In this document: piece after piece, positions 1-5,736 of the stretch | Layout of the letters: each line of letters begins with the position of its first letter | Numbering within the stretch: position 1 is the first letter of the stretch | Notes under the pieces: generated by a model | What the model was told of the DNA's origin: nothing | The model's database searches: none | The model's input: the letters and a program-made list of their open reading frames with translations, nothing else | Source of the DNA: Ruminococcaceae bacterium UBA1244 | GTDB lineage: Bacteria > Bacillota > Clostridia > Oscillospirales > Acutalibacteraceae | Reading direction: 5' to 3' | DNA length: 7,248 bases | Assembly (NCBI GenBank): GCA_002308635.1 | Contig: DBWG01000053.1 | Span: 1-7,248, forward strand | Translations under genes and position numbers: made by a program

Positions 1-207
1 AAGGATTTCCGTGACAACGCCGTGAACATTGCCGCAACAAAGATATCCGCCGGAGTGTGCGTTGGCATCGGGGGACGTTCGGGAGATGCTGAAAAGGGCG
101 ACGAGCAGTTTGAGATATCCGACCCACGTTCCGTTGAAGAGGTAAAGAATGATCTCTATAAGTTTGGTCTCCAGCCATCCTTCAACGAATATATCAGGCT
201 TCTCTGA
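1..207 (+). CDS. thiH: 2-iminoacetate synthase ThiH, C-terminal fragment (5' end outside window)
   Basis: The reading frame is open from base 1 and gives the last 68 residues of a protein, ending in TGA at 205-207. The visible stretch contains SAGVCVGIGG, then EKGDEQFEISDPRSVEEV and a final GLQPSF. This is the typical carboxyl end of ThiH, the radical-SAM tyrosine lyase that makes dehydroglycine (2-iminoacetate) for the thiazole ring of thiamine. The catalytic CxxxCxxC radical-SAM motif lies upstream of the window and cannot be checked. The usual ThiH end is close to QPVFKDW; here it is QPSFNEYIRLL, a mild divergence. The next gene, tenI-like, starts about 11 nt downstream, so the two are almost certainly cotranscribed in a thiazole-synthesis operon. 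BioB and HydG, its relatives, end differently, so ThiH is the best call. Confidence 0.9.
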   Translation, partial: KDFRDNAVNIAATKISAGVCVGIGGRSGDAEKGDEQFEISDPRSVEEVKNDLYKFGLQPSFNEYIRLL

Positions 208-218
208 CGGTGAATGAT

Positions 219-818
219 ATGCTTATTTCTATAACGTCAAGTGCGTTGTGCAAAGACGGCTTTTTAAAGCGCATAGAGCTTATTGCGGCATCCGGAGCGG
301 ACAGGATAATTCTGAGGGAAAAACAGCTTGACGAAAAGGAATACTTGTGTCTTGCGGAAAAATGCCTTGATATATGTAGAAAGTATGATACGGCTTTTTC
401 GGTCAACAGCTTTGTCAGTGCCGCAAGGGTGCTGGGTGCGGATCTTCATCTGCCGCTTTTTATGCTTGAAAACGAACCTTCACTTGCAGGAGAATTTCCT
501 GTTTTGGGTGTGTCTGTACACAGTCCGGAAGAAGCAGAACGTGCCTGCGGGCTTGGTGCGGGTTATATCATTGCGGGACATATTTTTGAAACAGACTGCA
601 AAAAGGGTCTGCCTCCGAGAGGAACGGACTATCTGTCGAAGGTCGTGAGGTCAGCGAATATACCCGTCTATGCGGTCGGCGGAATAAAAGCACAGAATTG
701 TCACGAGGTATGCTCCGCAGGAGCAAAGGGTATCTGTGTTATGTCAGAGCTTATGACCTGTCCCGCCGATGAGATAAAAACACGCATAAAGGCGCTGAAA
801 GAAGCCTTCGGACGATAA
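219..818 (+). CDS. tenI: TenI-like thiazole tautomerase (ThiE/TenI superfamily)
   Basis: This is a 199-residue TIM-barrel protein of the ThiE/TenI superfamily (about 200 residues is usual). Motifs, numbered from ATG 219, are LREK (32-35), HLPL (77-80), GVSVHS (97-102), GHIFETDCKKGLPPRG (120-135), the GG phosphate loop (154-155) and a final VMSELM. The GH.FETDCKKG block with His121 matches Bacillus subtilis TenI, where the equivalent His acts in aromatising the thiazole product of ThiG. The aspartates that bind Mg-pyrophosphate in true ThiE (in VND and HLGQxD contexts) are not apparent: here the stretches read VNSF and HLPLFM. I therefore favour tautomerase over thiamine-phosphate synthase, although automatic annotation would probably say thiE. 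ATG 219 is chosen because GGTGA at 209-213 precedes it; GTG 210 is an in-frame alternative adding three residues. It follows thiH directly, consistent with thiazole synthesis. Confidence 0.8.
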   Translation: MLISITSSALCKDGFLKRIELIAASGADRIILREKQLDEKEYLCLAEKCLDICRKYDTAFSVNSFVSAARVLGADLHLPLFMLENEPSLAGEFPVLGVSVHSPEEAERACGLGAGYIIAGHIFETDCKKGLPPRGTDYLSKVVRSANIPVYAVGGIKAQNCHEVCSAGAKGICVMSELMTCPADEIKTRIKALKEAFGR

Positions 819-848
819 AAAATTACAAAAACAGAGCTTTTTGAACTG

Positions 849-877
849 TTGTTATTTTACGTAGTTTTTGGTATAAT
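849..877 (+). promoter_or_regulatory. Sigma-A promoter for the transglutaminase lipoprotein-uvrC operon
   Basis: A -35 box TTGTTA (849-854) is followed by a 17-nt spacer and a perfect -10 box TATAAT (872-877). The predicted transcript start is near 884, giving a leader of about 40 nt that carries the Shine-Dalgarno site of the gene starting at 924. The predicted start lies inside the left arm of the hairpin at 881-901. Confidence 0.75.
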
Positions 878-880
878 GGA

Positions 881-911
881 ACCGGCATATATATTGCCGG
901 TTTCTTTTTTT
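881..911 (+). terminator. Probable rho-independent terminator of the thi operon, overlapping the next promoter's start site
   Basis: ACCGGCA (881-887) and TGCCGGT (895-901) form a perfect 7-bp stem with a 7-nt loop, followed by a T-rich tract to 911 (TTT, C, then seven T). It lies 63 nt after the tenI stop and is the only convincing terminator there. The downstream promoter's predicted start (about 884) falls inside the left arm. Transcripts starting there would therefore lack most of the stem and escape termination, while thi read-through transcripts would carry it whole. A 5'-leader stem-loop with another role is possible. Confidence 0.6.
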
Positions 912-918
912 GGAGGTG
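912..918 (+). promoter_or_regulatory. Ribosome binding site deciding the lipoprotein start
   Basis: GGAGGTG lies 5 nt upstream of ATG 924. This and the lipoprotein signal beginning MTRKSS rule out the longer TTG start at 849, which would lie within the -35 box itself. Confidence 0.85.
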
Positions 919-923
919 AAAGT

Positions 924-2126
924 ATGACCCGCAAAAGCTCAGCAATGATACTTGCCCTGATGATATTTGCGTCGGCACTTTTTTCAGGGTGTGATTTTGA
1001 TTATTTTGATTATTTTGAAGGTGACGACAGATATTTCTTTGATTCTGTCAGCGGAAATATGCTGTTCACAGAACATAACGATTATTCCTATGTCGTTACG
1101 GATACGTCGGAGCTGCTGAAATATTCCGTAAAAAACACGCTTGACGAGACCGAGACAGAAATATATAACCGCCTCGTATATATGATAGACAATTTTGAGC
1201 TTTCCTATGATTTTGAGAACATCACAAACGATCAGTTCAAAAAAGCTTATTATGCTGTTTTGTATGACCATCCGGAATATTTCTGGCTGGGACAGAATTA
1301 TATCTATTCCCTCAGGACCTTCGGCGATTATTCGACATTCCATGTTGAGCCGAAGGTGTTCAGCAGTGACCCGAAGGAGATAAAACAGGCTCAGAGAGAG
1401 TTTGACAAGGTGCTGGGCAATATTGTCAGCGCCGCAAAGTCGCAGGAGGACATATTCAGTCAGGTGCGCTATGTCCATGACTATATAATAGACAACACGG
1501 CATACGATATGGCAACTATCGAGCTGGTAGACTCAGGCGAGGAATATGATTTTCTGAGGGCAGTGACGGCTTATGGATGTCTTGTTGAGCATAAGGCGAT
1601 ATGTTCGGGATATTCGGCAGCTTTCCAGCTTGTTATGCAGAGATTGAATCTTGAATGTGGAAGGGTCAACGGAACGAGGGTATCGGAAAAAGGTCCGCAC
1701 CAGTGGAACTATCTTGGTATCGGAGGAGAGTATTATTATATCGACCTGACGTGGGATGATCCGATAAGATCAAACGGAGAAGAAACAAGGACATACGAAT
1801 ATTTTCTTATCTCCGAGAGCGATCTGGCATATACTCACACCCTGAACGGTGATCTTCCTGTTCCGGAATGTACTGGCACAAGATTTAATTACTACCGTTA
1901 CTGCGGGCTGTACTTTGAAGAATATGACTACCGTTATATAAAAGCGGCGGCGGATCTTTTAAAAGATGACAGATGTGTTACGCTGAAATATTCCACACCT
2001 GAGGAACTTCAGAAAGCTGTAGACGATCTTATTACGGATCAGCATATTTTTGACATTGATTATATCAACAGCAAGGTTTCATATTCGGTCAGTTCATCGG
2101 GATGTATACTTACGATATATTATTAA
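924..2126 (+). CDS. Surface lipoprotein with transglutaminase-like cysteine-protease-fold domain
   Basis: This is a 400-residue predicted lipoprotein. A short basic N-terminus and hydrophobic stretch (6-20) lead to FSGC, with Cys23 as the lipidation site, followed by an acidic-aromatic linker (24-40, rich in D, F and Y). A helical-looking region with DHPEYFW (115-121) precedes the transglutaminase-like core at about 180-300. Catalytic candidates are Cys227 in KAICSGYS, His259 in PHQWN and Asp274 in YIDLTWDDP, so the triad is intact. A C-terminal region from about 320 (FNYYRYCGLY) to 400 is unrecognised. Known members of the fold include transglutaminases, peptidases and peptide N-glycanases, so the reaction cannot be deduced; an outward-facing enzyme acting on proteins or wall peptides is inference. 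It has its own promoter, and uvrC follows after 35 nt. The gene ending at 7086 encodes a homologue with the same layout. The core assignment is secure; the substrate is unknown. Confidence 0.87.
   Translation: MTRKSSAMILALMIFASALFSGCDFDYFDYFEGDDRYFFDSVSGNMLFTEHNDYSYVVTDTSELLKYSVKNTLDETETEIYNRLVYMIDNFELSYDFENITNDQFKKAYYAVLYDHPEYFWLGQNYIYSLRTFGDYSTFHVEPKVFSSDPKEIKQAQREFDKVLGNIVSAAKSQEDIFSQVRYVHDYIIDNTAYDMATIELVDSGEEYDFLRAVTAYGCLVEHKAICSGYSAAFQLVMQRLNLECGRVNGTRVSEKGPHQWNYLGIGGEYYYIDLTWDDPIRSNGEETRTYEYFLISESDLAYTHTLNGDLPVPECTGTRFNYYRYCGLYFEEYDYRYIKAAADLLKDDRCVTLKYSTPEELQKAVDDLITDQHIFDIDYINSKVSYSVSSSGCILTIYY
996..1016 (+). repeat. Short 9-bp in-frame tandem repeat in the lipoprotein linker
   Basis: TTTGATTAT occurs twice in tandem followed by a further TTT. 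It encodes FDYFDYF just after the lipid-attachment Cys. Being a multiple of three, slippage would change linker length without breaking the frame. With only two units it may be chance. Confidence 0.5.
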
Positions 2127-2150
2127 GATATTGAAGAACTGCGGTGCAGT

Positions 2151-2158
2151 GAGGTGAG
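2151..2158 (+). promoter_or_regulatory. uvrC ribosome binding site
   Basis: GAGGTGAG sits 3 nt before ATG 2162 (GAGGTG alone leaves 5 nt). It is directly preceded by a small inverted repeat, ACTGC-GGT-GCAGT at 2138-2150, which abuts the site but does not cover it. Confidence 0.75.
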
Positions 2159-2161
2159 AAA

Positions 2162-4030
2162 ATGGAGCTTGCTGAATTGAGAAAAAAGGCAATGAAGCTT
2201 CCGCTGAGTCCGGGAGTTTATATAATGAAAAACAAAAATGACGAGATAATCTATATCGGAAAGGCAAAGGCACTCAAAAACCGTGTGAGCCAGTATTTCG
2301 GTTCGCAGAAGAACCATGCTGAAAAGGTGCGCAGGATGGTCGCAAATGTCGATCACTTTGACTATATCCTCTGTTCAAGCGAATTTGAGGCTCTTGTTCT
2401 TGAATGCAGCCTGATAAAACAGCACAAGCCCAAGTATAATATCCTTCTCAAGGACGATAAGGGTTACAGCTATATCCGTATCTCAAATGACGAGTGGAGG
2501 AGGATAAGCCATGTTATGCAGAAGGATGATGACGGTGCGGAATATCTCGGACCATATATGAGCGCATGGTACACCAAAAATGCCGTTGACAGCGCTGTGA
2601 AGGTGTTCGGTCTGCCGTCATGCGGCAAGGTCTTTCCGAGAGACATAAAAAAAGGAAGACCCTGTCTGAATTTTCACATCAAACAGTGCTGCGCCCCGTG
2701 CAGCGGAAGGGTGTCGCAGAAGGACTATAACGAAAGAGTCAGCGCTGCCGTTGATTTCCTCAAAAAAGGAAACAGCGATTCCATAAGGCTTATGACGGAA
2801 CAGATGAACGCCGCAGCCGAGAACCTTGATTTTGAGCTTGCGGCAAAGCTCCGGGACAGGATAAGCTCCGTAAAAAGAATAACCGAAAAGCAGCAGGTCG
2901 TTGCGGCAAATATACCTGAACAGGATGCTGTCAGCATGATGACCGAAGGAGAGGATGCCTGCTTTGCGGTGATAAGATTTTCCGGGGGACGGCTTTATGA
3001 CAAGGAGGATTTTCTCCTGAAGGATATCGGCAGGGATGCGGACGGTGCTTTTGCAAGATCGGAATTTTTAAAGCGATATTATATGATGCGTGAAAACATA
3101 CCTCCGGTCATTACACTGGATTCACCTCCCGAAGACGAGGAGCTTCTTCTTGACTGGCTCTCGGAAAAGAGAGGCAAAAAGGTAAGATTTATTTATCCGC
3201 AGAAGGGCGAACAGCAGAGAATACTTGAAATATCACGGCAGAATGCCGCAGAGAAGCTTGCTCAGAGCCACGGTCATCTTGGACATGAGCTGTCGGCGCT
3301 TGACGAGCTTGCGGGTCTTTTAGGACTTGGCAGCCCGCCGGAATGGATAGAATCATACGATATCTCAAACCTGATGGGCAGTGAAAATGTTGCCGGAATG
3401 GTCGTTTTTAAAAACGGCAGACCATATAAAAGCTCCTACCGCAGATTCGGGATAAAGGGCTTTCAGGGTCAGGACGACTATGCTTCAATGCACGAGGTGC
3501 TTACGAGACGCTTTCAGGAATATTTCAAAAATAAGGACAGCGGCGAGGGCTTCGGTCAGCTTCCCGACCTGATACTGCTTGACGGCGGAAAAGGACAGGT
3601 CTCTGCCGTCAGACCCGTGCTGGAACAGTTCGGACTTGATATACCGCTTTTCGGCATGGTGAAGGACAGCAAGCACCGTACTCGTGCAATAACGGACGAG
3701 GGACGAGAAATATCAATAACCTCAAAGCGTCAGGCGTTTACTCTTATATCTTCGATTCAGGACGAGGTCCACCGCTATGCTATAGGATATCACCGCACTG
3801 CACGAAAAAAGAAAACTATCTCAACTTCGCTTACAGAAATAAGCGGTATCGGAGAAGAAAGAGCAAGGTCGCTTCTTTCAAGATTCAAAACGATAAAAAG
3901 AATATCAGAAGCTGATGTTGAAGAACTGATGCAGGTTCACGGGATGAACAGGCCTTCGGCAGAAGCAGTTTACAATCATTTTCACAAAAAAGACAATGAT
4001 AAAAACGGGGATGATACTGCACAAAAATGA
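2162..4030 (+). CDS. uvrC: Excinuclease ABC subunit C
   Basis: This 622-residue protein is the dual-incision nuclease of UvrABC nucleotide excision repair, cutting either side of bulky DNA lesions in the cytoplasm. The N-terminal GIY-YIG nuclease (about 15-95) shows GVY (18-20), YIGK (31-34), Arg41 and Glu75-like SEFEALVLE. Cysteines 154, 168, 176 and 180 reproduce the pattern (CxnC, 8, 4) reported to hold an iron-sulphur cluster in E. coli UvrC. A UVR UvrB-binding helix pair spans about 205-240. The RNase H-like nuclease (about 390-545) keeps the triad Asp400 (YDISN), Asp474 (LLDGGKGQ) and His537 (DEVHRYA). Tandem helix-hairpin-helix motifs lie at about 553-608, followed by a charged tail. 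Length is normal (E. coli about 610). DISN in place of DISH is usual in Firmicutes. It follows the lipoprotein gene by 35 nt with no promoter or terminator visible between, so cotranscription is likely. uvrA and uvrB are not in the window. Confidence 0.98.
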   Translation: MELAELRKKAMKLPLSPGVYIMKNKNDEIIYIGKAKALKNRVSQYFGSQKNHAEKVRRMVANVDHFDYILCSSEFEALVLECSLIKQHKPKYNILLKDDKGYSYIRISNDEWRRISHVMQKDDDGAEYLGPYMSAWYTKNAVDSAVKVFGLPSCGKVFPRDIKKGRPCLNFHIKQCCAPCSGRVSQKDYNERVSAAVDFLKKGNSDSIRLMTEQMNAAAENLDFELAAKLRDRISSVKRITEKQQVVAANIPEQDAVSMMTEGEDACFAVIRFSGGRLYDKEDFLLKDIGRDADGAFARSEFLKRYYMMRENIPPVITLDSPPEDEELLLDWLSEKRGKKVRFIYPQKGEQQRILEISRQNAAEKLAQSHGHLGHELSALDELAGLLGLGSPPEWIESYDISNLMGSENVAGMVVFKNGRPYKSSYRRFGIKGFQGQDDYASMHEVLTRRFQEYFKNKDSGEGFGQLPDLILLDGGKGQVSAVRPVLEQFGLDIPLFGMVKDSKHRTRAITDEGREISITSKRQAFTLISSIQDEVHRYAIGYHRTARKKKTISTSLTEISGIGEERARSLLSRFKTIKRISEADVEELMQVHGMNRPSAEAVYNHFHKKDNDKNGDDTAQK

Positions 4031-4077
4031 TAACTAAAAATTGTGTATGTTGGATGGATTGTTATGCAAAAAGCCGA

Positions 4078-4105
4078 TTGACAATTCTGTCCGATACTCT
4101 ATAAT
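4078..4105 (+). promoter_or_regulatory. Consensus sigma-A promoter for the rsmD-coaD operon
   Basis: Perfect -35 TTGACA (4078-4083) and perfect -10 TATAAT (4100-4105) are separated by 16 nt. The predicted start is about 4112, giving a leader of about 38 nt. No convincing terminator lies between the uvrC stop (4030) and this promoter, so some read-through from uvrC is possible. A small dyad at 4106-4122 covers the predicted start. Confidence 0.85.
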
Positions 4106-4122
4106 TATAGTGTGGCACTATA
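4106..4122 (+). repeat. Perfect 7-bp inverted repeat across the rsmD transcription start
   Basis: TATAGTG and CACTATA flank a 3-nt centre TGG. It directly follows the -10 box. Position would suit an operator or a 5'-end stem-loop of the mRNA, but it is short and AT-rich, so chance is not excluded. Confidence 0.4.
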
Positions 4123-4149
4123 TTATCTGAAAGTTGGGAATGTGAAAGA

Positions 4150-4701
4150 ATGAGGGTAATTACAGGATCATCAAGGGGCAGAAAGCTCGTTACTCCGCCC
4201 GGAGACGATGTTCGTCCCACCACTGACAGCGTAAAGGAATCCGTTTTCAGCATAATACAGTTTTCTGTTGAGGGCAGGTCTTTTCTTGACGCATTCGCCG
4301 GTTCCGGACAGATGGGTGTTGAGGCGCTCAGCAGGGGAGCTTCCTTTGCCGTGTTTGTTGATAACGGTAAAAAATCTCTTGACGCCGTAAGAAAAAATCT
4401 GGAAATTACGGGTCTTTCAAAAAATGCAAGAGTTATAAATGCGGATACGCTGTCTTATCTTTCATCATGCAGGGAGCGTTTCGATATAGCCTATCTTGAC
4501 CCGCCTTACAAAAAAGGTCTGATTCAGGAGGCGCTTGAGCTTTTGCCGGCAGTGATGAACAAAAGCGGGATAATTATCTGTGAGCATCCCTCGGATGAAC
4601 AGCCGCCCGAAACAGCAGGGGGCTTTGTGATAAAAAAGAAATATAAATACGGAAAAATAATGATCTCTGTATATTCCGATAAGGATGTGGAAGGTATATG
4701 A
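4150..4701 (+). CDS. rsmD: 16S rRNA (guanine966-N2)-methyltransferase RsmD
   Basis: This is a 183-residue SAM-dependent methyltransferase, the normal length for RsmD, which methylates G966 of 16S rRNA during 30S assembly. It begins MRVITGSSRGRKL and continues with RPTTDSVKESVFSII, the family's N-terminal RNA-contact signature. Motif I, LDAFAGSG (46-52), binds SAM; VFVDN (68-72) is the motif II acidic loop; DPPY (117-120) is the N6/N2-type catalytic motif; the C-terminal KYKYGKIMISVY strand is also typical. Start ATG 4150 is fixed by the conserved N-terminus although the Shine-Dalgarno site is weak (GGGA at 4136-4139). Its stop overlaps the coaD start in ATGA, so translation is probably coupled. 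rsmD next to coaD is a common arrangement (ylbH-coaD in Bacillus). Confidence 0.96.
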   Translation: MRVITGSSRGRKLVTPPGDDVRPTTDSVKESVFSIIQFSVEGRSFLDAFAGSGQMGVEALSRGASFAVFVDNGKKSLDAVRKNLEITGLSKNARVINADTLSYLSSCRERFDIAYLDPPYKKGLIQEALELLPAVMNKSGIIICEHPSDEQPPETAGGFVIKKKYKYGKIMISVYSDKDVEGI

Positions 4702-5192
4702 CAACTGCGATCTATCCCGGAAGCTTTGATCCGGTAACAGTCGGCCATCTCGATATAATAAAAAGAGCCGCAAAGCTCTTTGACAATGTTATTGTCGCTG
4801 TACTCGTCAATATGGAAAAGAAACCCTGGTTCACGATAGATGAAAGGATGAGCCTTCTCAAAAAGGCGACAGAAAATATCCCGAATGTGGAGATCGCCGG
4901 ATTTGACGGGCTTTTGGTGGATTTTGCGTCACAGCGCAGGGCTTCCGCAATAGTAAAGGGTCTGAGGGCTGTGTCTGATTTTGAATATGAGTTCCAGATG
5001 GCGCTCACCAACAGAAAGCTGGATGACAGTCTTGAAACAGTCTTTCTTACGAGCAGTGCGGAAAATATGTTTCTCAGTTCCAGCATCGTAAAGCAGGTGG
5101 GGCTTTTGGGCGGAGATATCTCAACGTTTGTTCCCGACGGGATAAAGGACGAGATATTATTAAGAATCAAACAAAGGAGTAAACTGAAATGA
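4698..5192 (+). CDS. coaD: Pantetheine-phosphate adenylyltransferase
   Basis: This 164-residue enzyme (family usually about 160) transfers AMP from ATP to 4'-phosphopantetheine to give dephospho-CoA, the penultimate step of coenzyme A synthesis. The nucleotidyltransferase signature GSFDPVTVGH (8-17) holds Ser9 and His17, matching Thr10 and His18 of E. coli. Also present are the KKPWFTIDER segment (41-50), KGLRAVSDFEYE (87-97) with Arg90, and the LSSSIVKQV motif (126-134). All key residues are in place. GGAAGG at 4689-4694 is its Shine-Dalgarno site, within the end of rsmD, with a tight 3-nt spacing. It overlaps rsmD and the following coiled-coil gene by 4 nt each (ATGA). Confidence 0.98.
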   Translation: MTTAIYPGSFDPVTVGHLDIIKRAAKLFDNVIVAVLVNMEKKPWFTIDERMSLLKKATENIPNVEIAGFDGLLVDFASQRRASAIVKGLRAVSDFEYEFQMALTNRKLDDSLETVFLTSSAENMFLSSSIVKQVGLLGGDISTFVPDGIKDEILLRIKQRSKLK

Positions 5193-5689
5193 AACTTGAA
5201 ATGCTTATAGATGAGCTTCAGGAGATAGTGGACAGCGCATTCAAAATGCCCCTCAGCGGAGGAAAAAAGGTCGTAAATGCAGACCGCATACAGGAGATCG
5301 TTGAGGAAATGCGTACAAATATGCCTCAGGAAGTAAGACAGGCAAAGATGATCGCCGCAGAGAGAAGCAATATCCTCTCAAAGTCAAAGCAGGAGGCAGA
5401 GACTGTAGTACAGCAGGCTGAAGAACGTGCAAAGTCTATGGTCGAACGCAGTGAGATCACCCGTCAGGCTCAGCAGAGAGCATCAGAGATCATTGCAAAA
5501 GCAAACAGCGATGCCGAAAAGATCAAACAGGCTGCAAGCCAGTATGTGGACAATCTTATGAAAAAGGCCGATGATGAGCTTTCGGCAAATCTTGCAACAC
5601 TCAAAAAAGCAAGACAGGGCTTCAAGACGCTCCAGAATAAGAACGACCCTAAGAAAAATTCAAAGCAGCCGCCGCAGGATAAGGAATGA
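5189..5689 (+). CDS. Conserved coiled-coil protein of unknown function
   Basis: This is a 166-residue, highly charged protein with no signal peptide or membrane segment. A short N-terminal domain (1-50) contains LIDELQEIVDSAF, PLSGGKKVV (21-29) and MPQEVRQAK. A long Ala/Glu/Lys/Gln-rich helix from about 50 to 148 should form a coiled coil, followed by a Lys/Pro/Gln-rich disordered tail. Similar proteins follow coaD in other clostridia as I remember them, often labelled ATPase or ATP synthase subunit B/E-like because of the helix. I see no Walker motif or membrane anchor, so those labels are not supported. A good Shine-Dalgarno site (AAAGGAG, 5173-5179) and the ATGA overlap with coaD show it belongs to the operon. 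A scaffold or envelope-linked role is only a guess. DivIVA-like shape is possible, but I do not see the DivIVA N-terminal signature. Confidence 0.85.
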   Translation: MKLEMLIDELQEIVDSAFKMPLSGGKKVVNADRIQEIVEEMRTNMPQEVRQAKMIAAERSNILSKSKQEAETVVQQAEERAKSMVERSEITRQAQQRASEIIAKANSDAEKIKQAASQYVDNLMKKADDELSANLATLKKARQGFKTLQNKNDPKKNSKQPPQDKE

Positions 5690-5724
5690 TATTTACGGTC
5701 TGATGTTCTTTGATATATGATGAT

Positions 5725-5731
5725 GGTGGGG
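5725..5731 (+). promoter_or_regulatory. Ribosome binding site deciding the start of the second transglutaminase-like gene
   Basis: GGTGGGG lies 5 nt before ATG 5737. This favours MKKIVSNAL as the N-terminus, with Lys residues directly ahead of the hydrophobic segment, over the TTG at 5710. Confidence 0.7.
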
Positions 5732-5736
5732 ATCGG

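Noticed and set aside
1..207. TPP riboswitch for the thiamine genes
   Set aside because: The window begins inside thiH; any leader riboswitch would be upstream. No such structure is seen in 1-923.
827..850. AT-only hairpin CAAAAA/TTTTTG or AACAG/CTGTT after tenI as a terminator
   Set aside because: The stems are short and weak and lack a following T run; the GC-rich hairpin at 881-911 is a better candidate.
849..923. Longer TTG start for the lipoprotein gene
   Set aside because: It lies in the -35 box, has no ribosome binding site, and would bury the lipoprotein signal that begins at ATG 924.
984..1478. Minus-strand open frame of 164 codons inside the lipoprotein gene
   Set aside because: It is antisense to a gene with a clear signal sequence and catalytic motifs, and its own translation shows no recognisable domain.
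4031..4077. Terminator after uvrC
   Set aside because: No GC-rich stem with a T run is visible; only a weak CACAA/TTGTG pairing with a long loop.
4712..5170. Minus-strand open frame of 152 codons opposite coaD
   Set aside because: It lies wholly within coaD, which has every family motif; the antisense product is Ser/Leu-rich with no domain, as expected for a shadow frame.
5189..5689. ATP synthase subunit b or V-ATPase subunit E for the coiled-coil protein
   Set aside because: No membrane segment, no neighbouring ATPase genes; resemblance is limited to a charged Ala/Glu/Lys-rich helix.
5710..5736. Longer TTG start for the second transglutaminase-like gene
   Set aside because: ATG 5737 has GGTGGGG at a good distance and gives a normal MKK plus hydrophobic N-terminus.
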